Part shown: piece after piece, positions 44,748-53,188 of the stretch
How positions within the stretch are numbered: position 1 is the stretch's first letter
Layout of the letters: every line of letters starts with the position of its first letter
Assembly (NCBI RefSeq): GCF_014884385.1
Contig: NZ_WKFH01000003.1
Coordinates: 3,070,001 to 3,134,000, forward strand
From: Phycobacter azelaicus
GTDB taxonomy: Bacteria > Pseudomonadota > Alphaproteobacteria > Rhodobacterales > Rhodobacteraceae
Reading direction: 5' to 3'
Length of the DNA stretch: 64,000 nt
Notes under the pieces: generated by a model
Database searches by the model: none
Seen by the model: only the letters and a program-made list of their open reading frames with translations
What the model was told of the DNA's origin: nothing
Position numbers and translations under genes: made by a program

Positions 44748-45821
44748 TTATTTGAAAACTGCCTTCTTGAGCGCCTCGATGTCGCGCATCAGACGGGGCA
44801 GTCGGCGTTGCGCCTTATAGACCTCTGTATGTGTCTCCATTTTGACAGCCGGATATCCCATCATGACGCGGCCAGCCGGAACGTTGGACAGGATTTTGGT
44901 GCCGCCGCCTGCAATCACGCCATCGCCAATGAAGATATTGTCGACGACACCGCATTGTCCGCCAAGCACAACGTTGTTGCCAATGTCGACAGACCCCGAG
45001 GTCCCGGTCTGACCACACAGGAGACAATCGCGCCCAATGCGGGTGTTGTGTCCGACATGGACCAGATTATCCAGCTTGGTTCCGTCCCCAATCACCGTGT
45101 CGCGGATGGTGCCATTGTCCACCGTGCAGTTGGCGCCCACCTCGACGTCATCGCCAATCGTGACCGAGCCGAGCGAATGGATGCGGAGCCAGCTTTGTGG
45201 TCTTGCATCGCCGGTGTCCTTGAGCGTCTTGCGCACGTTCTCGGCACCCGACACTTCGGGCGTCACATAGGAGAAGCCATCGCCGCCAATCCGTGCACCG
45301 GGTTGTGCGCGAAACCGCGCGCCGATCGTGACCCGCGCGCCAATCGAGACCATTTCCCGCAGCTGTGCCCCCGGTCCCATCGTGACGTCAGCGCCGATGT
45401 GGCACTGTGGTCCGATCACCGATCCATCGCCGATGTGGGCCCCGTCCCCGATGACCACGAGAGGGCCGATCGAGACATCGCGGCCAAGCTGGGCGGAAGG
45501 GGCGATCACCGCTGAGGGGTGGATGCCGCTCCCAAAACCCTGTCCGGGGTCCATCATTGAGGTGAGCCCGGCCATGGCCATGCGCGGCCTGATGGCGAAG
45601 ATCGCGGCCTTCAAGCCCATCGCCCGCCAATCCGCGCCCTCCCACAACAAGGCCACCTCGGCAGCGCCCTGGGCAATGCTTTCGGCGTATTTGGGCGCTG
45701 TCGCCAAGGCCAAGTCTCTGGCCCCGGCATCTTGGGGTTCGGCGGTTTTGGAGATGACGAGGCTTTCGTCCCCGTCGCATTCGGCGCCAAGCGCATCGGC
45801 AATCTGCCGGACAGTGTACAT
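44748..45821 (-). CDS. lpxD: UDP-3-O-acylglucosamine N-acyltransferase (LpxD)
   Basis: The 357-residue protein has an N-terminal uridine-binding domain (residues 1-95, [21 protein letters not shown]) and a left-handed beta-helix of hexapeptide repeats (about 100-310, such as [22 protein letters not shown]). [14 protein letters not shown] contains the catalytic His. LpxD adds the second hydroxyacyl chain in lipid A synthesis. It is not next to lpxA, fabZ or lpxB as in the usual cluster, so it may be a second copy. It lies between the L,D-transpeptidase and the special ACP. Confidence 0.93.
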   Translation of the reverse strand: MYTVRQIADALGAECDGDESLVISKTAEPQDAGARDLALATAPKYAESIAQGAAEVALLWEGADWRAMGLKAAIFAIRPRMAMAGLTSMMDPGQGFGSGIHPSAVIAPSAQLGRDVSIGPLVVIGDGAHIGDGSVIGPQCHIGADVTMGPGAQLREMVSIGARVTIGARFRAQPGARIGGDGFSYVTPEVSGAENVRKTLKDTGDARPQSWLRIHSLGSVTIGDDVEVGANCTVDNGTIRDTVIGDGTKLDNLVHVGHNTRIGRDCLLCGQTGTSGSVDIGNNVVLGGQCGVVDNIFIGDGVIAGGGTKILSNVPAGRVMMGYPAVKMETHTEVYKAQRRLPRLMRDIEALKKAVFK

Positions 45822-45861
45822 AAAGACCCTTCCTCACAGCCAGTGTTGGCGGGCCCTCAGT

Positions 45862-47487
45862 TTATCCCTGCACGCCCGGTAAGGCCACACCCGCCTGCTG
45901 CAGAGCGTCCCACACCTTTGCGTCACGTCCGTAGACGTCGCGCCGGAATTCGGCCCGTCCTTTATTCGTCACATAAGCGGTCCGGTAGATAATGTGAACA
46001 GGCACCTGCTGTTCCAGATCCACTTTCGTTTCCTTCCCGCTGCTTAGAATTCGATGAAAAAACGCTTTTGGATCTTCGGTTTGGCGGGCAAGGAGCGCGT
46101 AGGCAAATTCAAATGGCTGCGCCAGACGGATGCAGCCATGGGAGAAGGCACGCACTTCCCGGCTGAACAGGTTCTTGTGCGGGGTGTCGTGCAGATAGAT
46201 GTTGTATTTGTTCGGGAACATGAACTTGACCAGCCCCAAAGCGTTCTTGCGGCTTGGAGGTTGACGCATGGCGTAGGGGAAGTTCCGCGCAGTGTACTGG
46301 GAGAAATCAGCCGAGCTGCGGTTGACCACCCGGCCGCGGCTGTCGGTGATCTCGATATGACCGACGGCGTTGGGGTTGTTCTTCAGCTTGGGCAGATATT
46401 CCTTGGTGATGATCGAGCGCGGCACATACCAGCTGGGATTGATCACCATGTGTTCCATCACATCGGAAAACTCAGGGGAGCGTCGGTCGTATTGGTTCTT
46501 GCCAATGACTGAGCGGGTTTCGAAGGTCACATCGCCGTTGTCGATGATCTTTGCGGTGAAATCTGTCTGGTTGACCAGAATATGCCGGTCGCCACGATCC
46601 GGTGTCAGCCAGCGTTCGCGCTCCATCGCGACGATGACAGATTTTAGGCGCTCGGAAACCGGCTTGTTAATCTCGGCGATTGTGCTTGTTCCGGCCACGC
46701 CATCAGGTTCAAGCCCGTGATCGGATTGAAACCTTTGGACCGCCATTTCGAGGTCGTGATCATACCGCGCTGTGGCACTTCGGGTCAGATACCCCATTGC
46801 CACCAGCCGATCGCGCAATGCGATGACCGCTGGACCCGTGTCGCCCTGCTCAAGCTTGCCGCCCGGAACGCTGCCACCCCAGCCACCTTTTGCGGCCAGA
46901 GCTTCGAGGCGGAATTTCTCCCTCAGCAGGGCACGGTATTGGGGCGAAGCGGGCACCAGCGCCCGCATGTAAGCCATGGGGCTGTTGTCCCGGATCCCTT
47001 CGAGATAGGCGACCGGATCGGTGCTGTGCTTCTTACGCACGATCCCATCATCAATGCTTTGAGGGTTCAAAAGGCCGGTTTGCAGGTCCGTGGCGTAGTT
47101 CACGAAGGCGCGGCTAAGAGCGGCCTCGACCTCGCCAAGGCTCCGAACGGTCCTCGCGTTTCGCATCTGCTCCACCAGGTCGGCGGCCAGGCGGCCGCGA
47201 TCCGGCAGGCCGTGCATGGACGCCTCTTCTAGCGCACGCAGCAAAGCCATGCGACGCTCGCGGGATGTGTCATCACCCCCTGTCCATAGAGGGGCGTAGC
47301 CGTTCTCGCGATAGAACTGCGCCACTGCATCGCTTTGCGCAGCGCTCGAGGCGACGGCCTGTTTGAATGCAGTCACCTGCGCTGCTGCATCATGCGGTGA
47401 AACCGCCAGCCCGGCACTCACCACGGCAAGCGCGAACACGCTGGTCTTGAGGTTTGGGACAAAACTATTGAACGGCGAAAATTTCAT
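45862..47487 (-). CDS. L,D-transpeptidase (YcbB/LdtD-like), periplasmic
   Basis: The 541-residue protein begins with a signal peptide ending SPHDAAA (about 1-36). A peptidoglycan-binding domain follows (KLEQGDTGPAVIALRDRLVAMGYL, then AVQRFQSDHGLEPDGVAG). The C-terminal YkuD catalytic domain carries SHGCIRL, with the nucleophile near Cys452. The layout matches YcbB, which makes 3-3 peptidoglycan crosslinks or anchors lipoproteins. The ATG at 47487 is preferred over an in-frame TTG 15 codons upstream because it starts the signal peptide. It is the first gene of the lpxD-acp-fabF direction. Confidence 0.92.
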   Translation of the reverse strand: MKFSPFNSFVPNLKTSVFALAVVSAGLAVSPHDAAAQVTAFKQAVASSAAQSDAVAQFYRENGYAPLWTGGDDTSRERRMALLRALEEASMHGLPDRGRLAADLVEQMRNARTVRSLGEVEAALSRAFVNYATDLQTGLLNPQSIDDGIVRKKHSTDPVAYLEGIRDNSPMAYMRALVPASPQYRALLREKFRLEALAAKGGWGGSVPGGKLEQGDTGPAVIALRDRLVAMGYLTRSATARYDHDLEMAVQRFQSDHGLEPDGVAGTSTIAEINKPVSERLKSVIVAMERERWLTPDRGDRHILVNQTDFTAKIIDNGDVTFETRSVIGKNQYDRRSPEFSDVMEHMVINPSWYVPRSIITKEYLPKLKNNPNAVGHIEITDSRGRVVNRSSADFSQYTARNFPYAMRQPPSRKNALGLVKFMFPNKYNIYLHDTPHKNLFSREVRAFSHGCIRLAQPFEFAYALLARQTEDPKAFFHRILSSGKETKVDLEQQVPVHIIYRTAYVTNKGRAEFRRDVYGRDAKVWDALQQAGVALPGVQG

Positions 47488-47848
47488 GGACAAACAGGCC
47501 CCTTGCAGACGGTTCTTGATATCATGGCTCAAACGACGTGAATTTCTGGTAAAAAATCTTGGGTCCGGTGTCTATTCACATTTCGTAAACCATTGCCTGA
47601 GATTCTACTTTTGGCCTTCAACTGTCCCATGACCAGAGCAAAGAGCGCCGTTTGAAGGGGAAAACATCGAGCATCGTCCCCTTTTGCGCAAAAACTTGCC
47701 GAAAAACCGACGCAAAATGGGGTTGGAGCAAACGAATCTTGGATCGTGATTCCTGCTGTGGCATACAGCCCGCGTGCAGTACAACACGGTCCGCCCGTAA
47801 CATCGGGTTTTGGCAGGATAAAATATCGTTCGGGATGGCGAGATAAAG
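47488..47848. other. 361-bp divergent region between two cell-wall enzyme genes
   Basis: The region separates the L,D-transpeptidase (minus) and the M15-type peptidase (plus), so it should hold both promoters. One hairpin stands out: AAGGGGA (47655-47661) pairs with TCCCCTT (47677-47683) over 15 bases, followed by TT. I see no convincing gene or operator inside. Confidence 0.5.
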
Positions 47849-48418
47849 ATGGCAGAAGCTAACGGCACGGGGCTTACCCGTCGGGCATTATTGGGTGCAT
47901 TTGCGGCAACGGCCGTGACAGCCGCCCCCACCTTTTCCAATGCAGCAGGCTTTTTGCGGGGGGGCGGCGACATCCGCCGGATCCGCATGTACTCCGGACG
48001 CACCGGCGAGCGTCTGGACATGGTCTATTGGATCGAGGGTAAATACATCAAGGACGCGGTGCGTGAGGTAAATCACTTCATGCGGGACTGGCGCACCGAT
48101 GACGTTAAGGACATGGACCTGCGTACAATCGACATCATGGCCGCCGCCCACAACCTGATGGATGTGAATGAGCCTTACATGTTGTTGTCCGGTTACCGCA
48201 GCCCCAAGACTAACGCGATGCTGCGCAGCCGTTCCCGTGGGGTGGCAAAAAACTCGCTGCACATGCGGGGGCAAGCCGCCGACCTGCGTCTTTCCTCGCG
48301 ATCCGTGACGCAGATGGCCAAGGCGGCAATGGCCTGCCGGGCCGGCGGTGTCGGCAAATATTATCGTTCCAATTTCGTGCACATGGATTGCGGTGTGGTC
48401 CGCGATTGGAGTGGATAA
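47849..48418 (+). CDS. Tat-exported DUF882 (M15/MepK-like) peptidase
   Basis: The 189-residue protein has a twin-arginine signal (TRRALLGAFAATAVTAAPT, cleavage near residue 32). The zinc peptidase motifs NSLHMRGQAADLRL (HxxGxAxDL) and FVHMDCG follow. These are the ligands of the M15 family, whose member MepK cleaves peptidoglycan 3-3 crosslinks made by L,D-transpeptidases. The gene is divergent from such a transpeptidase, so the pair could balance making and breaking crosslinks. A terminator follows. Confidence 0.9.
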   Translation: MAEANGTGLTRRALLGAFAATAVTAAPTFSNAAGFLRGGGDIRRIRMYSGRTGERLDMVYWIEGKYIKDAVREVNHFMRDWRTDDVKDMDLRTIDIMAAAHNLMDVNEPYMLLSGYRSPKTNAMLRSRSRGVAKNSLHMRGQAADLRLSSRSVTQMAKAAMACRAGGVGKYYRSNFVHMDCGVVRDWSG

Positions 48419-48454
48419 TCGGCTGAAGTAACTGAACTCCAAAACTAATTACAT

Positions 48455-48485
48455 AGGGCGCCATTTGAGCGCCCTTTGCATTTTT
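48455..48485 (+). terminator. Intrinsic terminator after the M15-type peptidase
   Basis: AGGGCGC (48455-48461) pairs with GCGCCCT (48469-48475) over a seven-base loop, followed by TTTGCATTTTT, 36 bases past the stop. Confidence 0.85.
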
Positions 48486-48582
48486 AACCTGATGTTTGGC
48501 GGTTTACCCGGCGCAGCTACGCAATTTCGCAACGATCGGTATGAATGAGCATTCCGCCGTTCTTGCGCAAACTTGGGGGAAG

Positions 48583-48659
<77 letters not shown>

Positions 48660-48813
48660 CTGTCTGACGGGCGGTATACCCCCGGTTTCCGGCTCCTGCA
48701 ATCGGAAAATTCAACGCGCTATTCCTCGGCGCGCACGACTTCAAGCCCTTGCGCGCCTCCCTCACGAATTCGCCTTGCGAGCTCTGGCACCGGGTGCTAA
48801 CGAATGGCGTATC

Positions 48814-48887
48814 GCGGGTGTAGCTCAATGGTAGAGCAGCAGCTTCCCAAGCTGACGACGAGGGTTCGATTCCCTTCACCCGCTCCA
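48814..48887 (+). tRNA. tRNA-Gly (anticodon CCC), CCA encoded
   Basis: The acceptor GCGGGTG pairs with CACCCGC, followed by T and CCA (48885-48887). The loop TTCCCAA gives anticodon CCC. The T arm is GAGGG-TTCGATT-CCCTT. The outermost anticodon-stem pair appears mismatched (G-A), as far as can be judged by eye. Confidence 0.95.
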
Positions 48888-49018
48888 TGGCGCCTCGGGA
48901 TCCAGATCACGGCGCCCTTCCCTTTCCGCTCGCGAAGCTGCTCTGCAGACGCATGGGAACATCCTGGGAAAGCGGCAATGGTATTGCAAATCCCTCTCGG
49001 CCTGACTACCCACCCTTC

Positions 49019-49501
49019 ATGACACTGCGATACCTCACTCCACTCGGCCCGGACGAACAACTGGGAAACGGCCTAGACCGCCCATGCCCGCTTGCCGTGG
49101 CTGATAGGGTCCGGTTCTCCGAACTCGATATGCTGCGCCATGTGAACAACAAGGCCTATCTCGGGTGGTTCGAAACAACGCGTGTGATCTATTTCGAAAC
49201 ATTCTGCCGGTCCCATTTTGCGCAAATGCCAGAGCCGCGCACCGTCATGCGCAATGCAAACGTCCATTACGTCAAAGAGATGGTCGAGGGCGAAAGCTAC
49301 ATCACCACGGCGCGGGTGCTGTCATTTAGACGCACCTCCTATGTCATGGAGCAGCAGATCTGGTCCGGAGATCTGCGTGCGCGGCTTGAGGCGGTGATGG
49401 TCTTGCGCACGCCGGATGGTGTGTCGGGCTATCCCATTCCCGAAAAACTGGCAGCGCAGTTTCGGGAAATCGACGGCGCCCAGGATCTGAGCGGCGGGTA
49501 A
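49019..49501 (+). CDS. Hotdog-fold acyl-CoA thioesterase (4HBT-like)
   Basis: The 160-residue protein has the hotdog-thioesterase motif RVRFSELDMLRHVNNKAYLGWFETTRVIYFE, with Asp and His-Asn of the 4-hydroxybenzoyl-CoA thioesterase type. The substrate cannot be told. The ATG at 49019 fits; an upstream in-frame ATG at 48887 would place the first residues over the CCA end of tRNA-Gly and is rejected. It ends six bases from the convergent pgl gene. Confidence 0.87.
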   Translation: MTLRYLTPLGPDEQLGNGLDRPCPLAVADRVRFSELDMLRHVNNKAYLGWFETTRVIYFETFCRSHFAQMPEPRTVMRNANVHYVKEMVEGESYITTARVLSFRRTSYVMEQQIWSGDLRARLEAVMVLRTPDGVSGYPIPEKLAAQFREIDGAQDLSGG

Positions 49502-49507
49502 ACGCCA

Positions 49508-50179
49508 TCAGGGGGCCCAGTGGACCTCGGCGCCGGACAGCACCGCCTGCACAGGTGCCTCCTCCGGGGGCAAGGACACCGCGCGTTCCAGAGCCTTCCG
49601 TTTCCCTTCCCCAAAAATAACCAGATGCTTGCAAAGGGCGCCATTCAAAATCGGCGCGGTCAGGCTGACGCGGGCTTCAGGCTGACTGTCCGGTCGCAGG
49701 ACCGCAAGGGGCGATGCTGCGTGTGACAGGGCCTCCGAGAGGCCTGCGACCCCAGGAAACAGCGAGGCGGTGTGCATGTCTTCCCCCATACCCAGCAAGA
49801 CAACCGAAAGCGGCAGTCGCGGCGCGATCAAGGCTTCAATTTCGGCCATAACCGCTTCGGGCGCGCGATCTGGAACGTAGAAAGGCACAAACGTAGCGGC
49901 TGCCGCCGGGCCGGTCATCAATCGTGATCGGATCATGCGCGCGTTTGAGCGGTCACTGTCGGATGGAACCCAGCGTTCGTCGCTTGCCATGATGTGCACT
50001 CGCTCCCAGTCGATGGATGCGGCGCAGAGATCATCGAAGATCGGCCCCGGAGTGCTGCCACCCGCCACGGCCAAAGAGGCTGTTTCGTGATGCAGAAGGT
50101 GTGTCTCCAGGTCGTCGGCCAAGCGTTTGGCTACGTTGATAGAAAGGATTTCCCGGTCAGGGTATTCTTGAATATTCAT
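49508..50179 (-). CDS. pgl: 6-phosphogluconolactonase
   Basis: The 223-residue protein matches 6-phosphogluconolactonase (DevB type). LAVAGGSTPGPIFDDL, IMASDERWVPSDSDRSNARM and VLLGMGEDMHTASLFPG are the phosphate-binding and catalytic segments. It hydrolyses 6-phosphogluconolactone after Zwf. The start overlaps the zwf stop as ATGA, and no edd or eda gene follows. Confidence 0.95.
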   Translation of the reverse strand: MNIQEYPDREILSINVAKRLADDLETHLLHHETASLAVAGGSTPGPIFDDLCAASIDWERVHIMASDERWVPSDSDRSNARMIRSRLMTGPAAAATFVPFYVPDRAPEAVMAEIEALIAPRLPLSVVLLGMGEDMHTASLFPGVAGLSEALSHAASPLAVLRPDSQPEARVSLTAPILNGALCKHLVIFGEGKRKALERAVSLPPEEAPVQAVLSGAEVHWAP

Positions 50180-51651
50180 GGGTTTATGCCTCTCCATTCG
50201 CGTCCATCCCGACGCATCAGCAGGTCCGCATCTCCGGGGCCGGTACTGCCGGTGTCATAGGGTTTGGGCACATCTCCCCGCGCTTGCCAGCCTGCGATGA
50301 TCGGGTCGGTCCAGGCCCAGGCTGCCGCGACCTCATCGCCGCGCATGAACAACGTCTGATTGCCCCGGATCATATCGGTGATCAGCCGCTCATAGGCATC
50401 AGGCGGGTTCTGCCCGTCTGCCCCAAGGGCCGTGGCAAAGCTCATGTCCAGCGGCACATCGATCAATCGCATGCCCCCCGGTCCAGGCTCCTTTATGGTC
50501 ACGCTGAGGGTGATCCCCTCGTTCGGCTGAAGGCGGATTTTCAGGTGATTGGCATGGCGCCCCGCATCGGCGCCAAAGATCGAGTGCGGCGCATCCTTGA
50601 ACAGCACGTTGATCACCGATGAGCGCGCGACAAGGCGCTTTCCGGTACGCATGTAAAACGGGGTGCCGGCCCACCGCCAGTTGCTGATATGAGCTTTGAA
50701 GGCGATGTAGCTTTCGGTTGTGGAACGCGGGTTTTCGACGGTATCGCGGTAGTTTAGATCGTCTCCTTGATGTCCGGGTGCTGCCCTGTACTGCCCGCGG
50801 ACAATGTGATGCGGCTCCAGCGGATCAAGCGCGCGGATCACCTTAAGTTTTTCATCACGCACGGCATCGGGGTCGAATTTCGCAGGCGGCTCCATCGCGA
50901 TCAAGCACAAGAGCTGCATCAGATGGTTCTGCATCATGTCGCGCATGGCGCCGGCACGGTCATAGTATTCCTGACGTCCGGCCACACCGACGGTTTCGGC
51001 CACGGTGATCTGGATATGGTCCACATACTGGCTGTTCCAAAGCGGCTCGAACAGCATATTGCCAAAGCGGATCGCCATAAGGTTCTGAACGGTTTCCTTG
51101 CCCAGGTAGTGATCGATCCTGAAGATCTGGTTCTCCGAGAAATATCCTGCCAGCGTTGCGTTCAACTCCTGTGCCGATGCCAGATCATGGCCAAAGGGTT
51201 TTTCCACGACGATCCGGCTTTCGGCATCTGACAGCCCATGCGCCTGAAGGCGCTGCGCAAGCGCGCCAAAAAGACTGGGGCCCACGGAAAAATAGAATAC
51301 CCGGATTGCCTTGTCCTCGCGCGCCTTGACGAGTGCGGATAGCGCGTCCCAGCCCCTTTCCTCTCGGGCGTCCATCGAGATGTAGCTGATCCGATCAAGA
51401 AATGCTGGCATGGCGCTCTTGTCCGGCCCCTGGTCGTCCAGTGTCGCCTGGACTGCCTGCGCTACAAAGGCGCGATAGTCTGCGACGCTCATCTCAGACC
51501 TGGCGGCACCGACGATTCGAATGTCTTCGGGGAAATGTCCACCACAGAACCGGCGATAAAGGGCGGGCAGGATCTTGCGTTCTGCAAGATCTCCAGTGCC
51601 GCCGAAAATGACTAAATCAAAAGGGTCGACCGGAATCACTCGTGTGGCCAT
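50176..51651 (-). CDS. zwf: Glucose-6-phosphate 1-dehydrogenase
   Basis: The 491-residue protein is Zwf. LVIFGGTGDLAERKILPALY binds NADP, VEKPFGHDLASAQ follows, and RIDHYLGKETVQNL is the catalytic motif with the active His. It feeds the oxidative pentose phosphate or Entner-Doudoroff pathway. It is coupled to pgl by a four-base overlap. The divergent radical SAM gene starts 144 bases upstream. Confidence 0.97.
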   Translation of the reverse strand: MATRVIPVDPFDLVIFGGTGDLAERKILPALYRRFCGGHFPEDIRIVGAARSEMSVADYRAFVAQAVQATLDDQGPDKSAMPAFLDRISYISMDAREERGWDALSALVKAREDKAIRVFYFSVGPSLFGALAQRLQAHGLSDAESRIVVEKPFGHDLASAQELNATLAGYFSENQIFRIDHYLGKETVQNLMAIRFGNMLFEPLWNSQYVDHIQITVAETVGVAGRQEYYDRAGAMRDMMQNHLMQLLCLIAMEPPAKFDPDAVRDEKLKVIRALDPLEPHHIVRGQYRAAPGHQGDDLNYRDTVENPRSTTESYIAFKAHISNWRWAGTPFYMRTGKRLVARSSVINVLFKDAPHSIFGADAGRHANHLKIRLQPNEGITLSVTIKEPGPGGMRLIDVPLDMSFATALGADGQNPPDAYERLITDMIRGNQTLFMRGDEVAAAWAWTDPIIAGWQARGDVPKPYDTGSTGPGDADLLMRRDGREWRGINP

Positions 51652-51794
51652 AGGGCTTTGTCCAATACCTGCTACCGCTAAATGAGAAACGGGAATGGCT
51701 TCACATCCCTGTCAGCACTGCACGCGGTGTCTTTCACTTGTGGGCTACTATAGGCTAGCCTCTCACAAAAGGAACGGCCCATGAGGACATTCGC

Positions 51795-52748
51795 GTGAAA
51801 GATCTGCCTAAGCCCACTGCAAACATAGGGAAATTTCAAGACGCCCATGTAACGGCCGATGGCAAAGAGCGGGCGGTCGTTGCGCTCACCAGGCCAGAAA
51901 CCCTGTGGTTCAACACGGGCACACTTTGCAATATCGAGTGTTCCAACTGCTATATTCTCAGCTCGCCCCGCAATGATGCATTGGTGTACCTGTCCGCCGC
52001 CGAGGTCCAAGGCTATCTCGACCAGATCGAGACCCGGGGCTGGCCGATCCGGGAAATCGGTTTCACCGGCGGGGAGCCGTTCATGAACCCGCAGATGTGC
52101 GCGATGGCCGAGGCCGCTCTTTCACGAGGGTATGAGGTTTTGATCCTAACCAATGCCATGCGCCCGATGATGCGCAAATCGGTGCGCCGCGGTCTTCTGG
52201 AGCTGAACCAGGCTTTTCCGGGCAAGTTGACGCTGCGCGTTTCACTGGATCACCACAGCGCCGCAGCACATGATCAGGAACGTGGTGAGGGGAGTTTCGA
52301 CAAAACGCTGGAAGGTATGGTCTGGCTGCGTGATCATGGATTTCAGATGGCAGTTGCGGGGCGGATCACATTCGCTGAAAGCGAGGCTGAGGCGCGCAGC
52401 GGATTTGCGGATCTCTTTGCCGGGCATGGCTTTCCAGTGGATGCTCGTGATCCGGGTCAGACGGTGCTCTTTCCTGAGATGGATGAAAGCGTTGAAGTTC
52501 CTGAGATTACAACAGCTTGCTGGGGGATTTTGAATAAATCTCCCAATGATGTGATGTGCGCCTCGTCCCGGATGGTTGTAAAGCGCAAGGGCGCAGATGC
52601 GCCAGTGGTGTTAGCCTGCACGCTGTTGCCGTATGCGCCCGAGTTCGAGTTGGGCGCCACATTGGCCGAGGCCGAAGCGCCTGTTGCGCTGAACCATCCA
52701 CATTGCGCCAAGTTTTGCGTCCTTGGCGGAGCAAGCTGTTCCGCGTGA
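51795..52748 (+). CDS. Radical SAM protein with cysteine-rich C-terminus
   Basis: The 317-residue protein has the radical SAM cluster CNIECSNC (Cys45, 49 and 52, CX3CX2C). GFTGGEPFMNP (92-95 GGEP) and LILTN are the SAM-contact segments. The C-terminal 80 residues carry six further cysteines (242, 255, 275, 304, 308, 315), consistent with an auxiliary iron-sulfur cluster of SPASM or twitch type. I do not recognise the family. The start is GTG with a GAGG element upstream. No precursor peptide or partner enzyme is adjacent; usg is convergent six bases away. Confidence 0.85.
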   Translation: MKDLPKPTANIGKFQDAHVTADGKERAVVALTRPETLWFNTGTLCNIECSNCYILSSPRNDALVYLSAAEVQGYLDQIETRGWPIREIGFTGGEPFMNPQMCAMAEAALSRGYEVLILTNAMRPMMRKSVRRGLLELNQAFPGKLTLRVSLDHHSAAAHDQERGEGSFDKTLEGMVWLRDHGFQMAVAGRITFAESEAEARSGFADLFAGHGFPVDARDPGQTVLFPEMDESVEVPEITTACWGILNKSPNDVMCASSRMVVKRKGADAPVVLACTLLPYAPEFELGATLAEAEAPVALNHPHCAKFCVLGGASCSA

Positions 52749-52754
52749 AGGTGT

Positions 52755-53024
52755 TCAGTGAATGGTGAATTCGCCAGTCACGTGACGCCATTCCCCTGCG
52801 CTGATCATCTTACGATGCGTGAAACGGACCGAATGCAGCGGCCCCTCGATCTCGCGCTGCCAGAATTCGATGAACTTGAACATCCGGTCGTGGTCAGGGG
52901 CGAGATCGTAGTCCTGCCAAAGAAAGGTATTCAGGACGTGCGGATGGTCTGGCATGTGGTAGATGAATTCGGCCGTGGTCAGGCCGTAGCCTTTGAGCAT
53001 GAGTTCGGTTTCGCTCAACTCCAT
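52755..53024 (-). CDS. usg: Usg family protein
   Basis: The 89-residue protein matches the alphaproteobacterial Usg family, which is named from the tryptophan-operon upstream gene of Caulobacter. LMLKGYGLTTAEFIYHMPDHP, LNTFLWQDYDLAPD and GPLHSVRFTHRKMIS are the conserved stretches. Function is unknown. It lies convergent with the radical SAM gene and divergent from gyrA. No trp gene is nearby. Confidence 0.9.
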   Translation of the reverse strand: MELSETELMLKGYGLTTAEFIYHMPDHPHVLNTFLWQDYDLAPDHDRMFKFIEFWQREIEGPLHSVRFTHRKMISAGEWRHVTGEFTIH

Positions 53025-53188
53025 CTGTGGTCTCCTCTTTCGAAGCCCCCCAAGTCAAATTCTAGACATCAAAGTATTAAAAGACCCCAAAGCCGCCGGA
53101 ACACGCTGCCCTGCTTGCGCCCCACATGCGGTGTCTGATAGGGTGTCGTGACACAAGACAGACCCCCAGAAAAGAACGGGCAGCAAAC

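Noticed and set aside
48887-49018. Upstream ATG extension of the hotdog thioesterase
   Set aside because: The extra residues would start on the CCA end of tRNA-Gly and show no family similarity.
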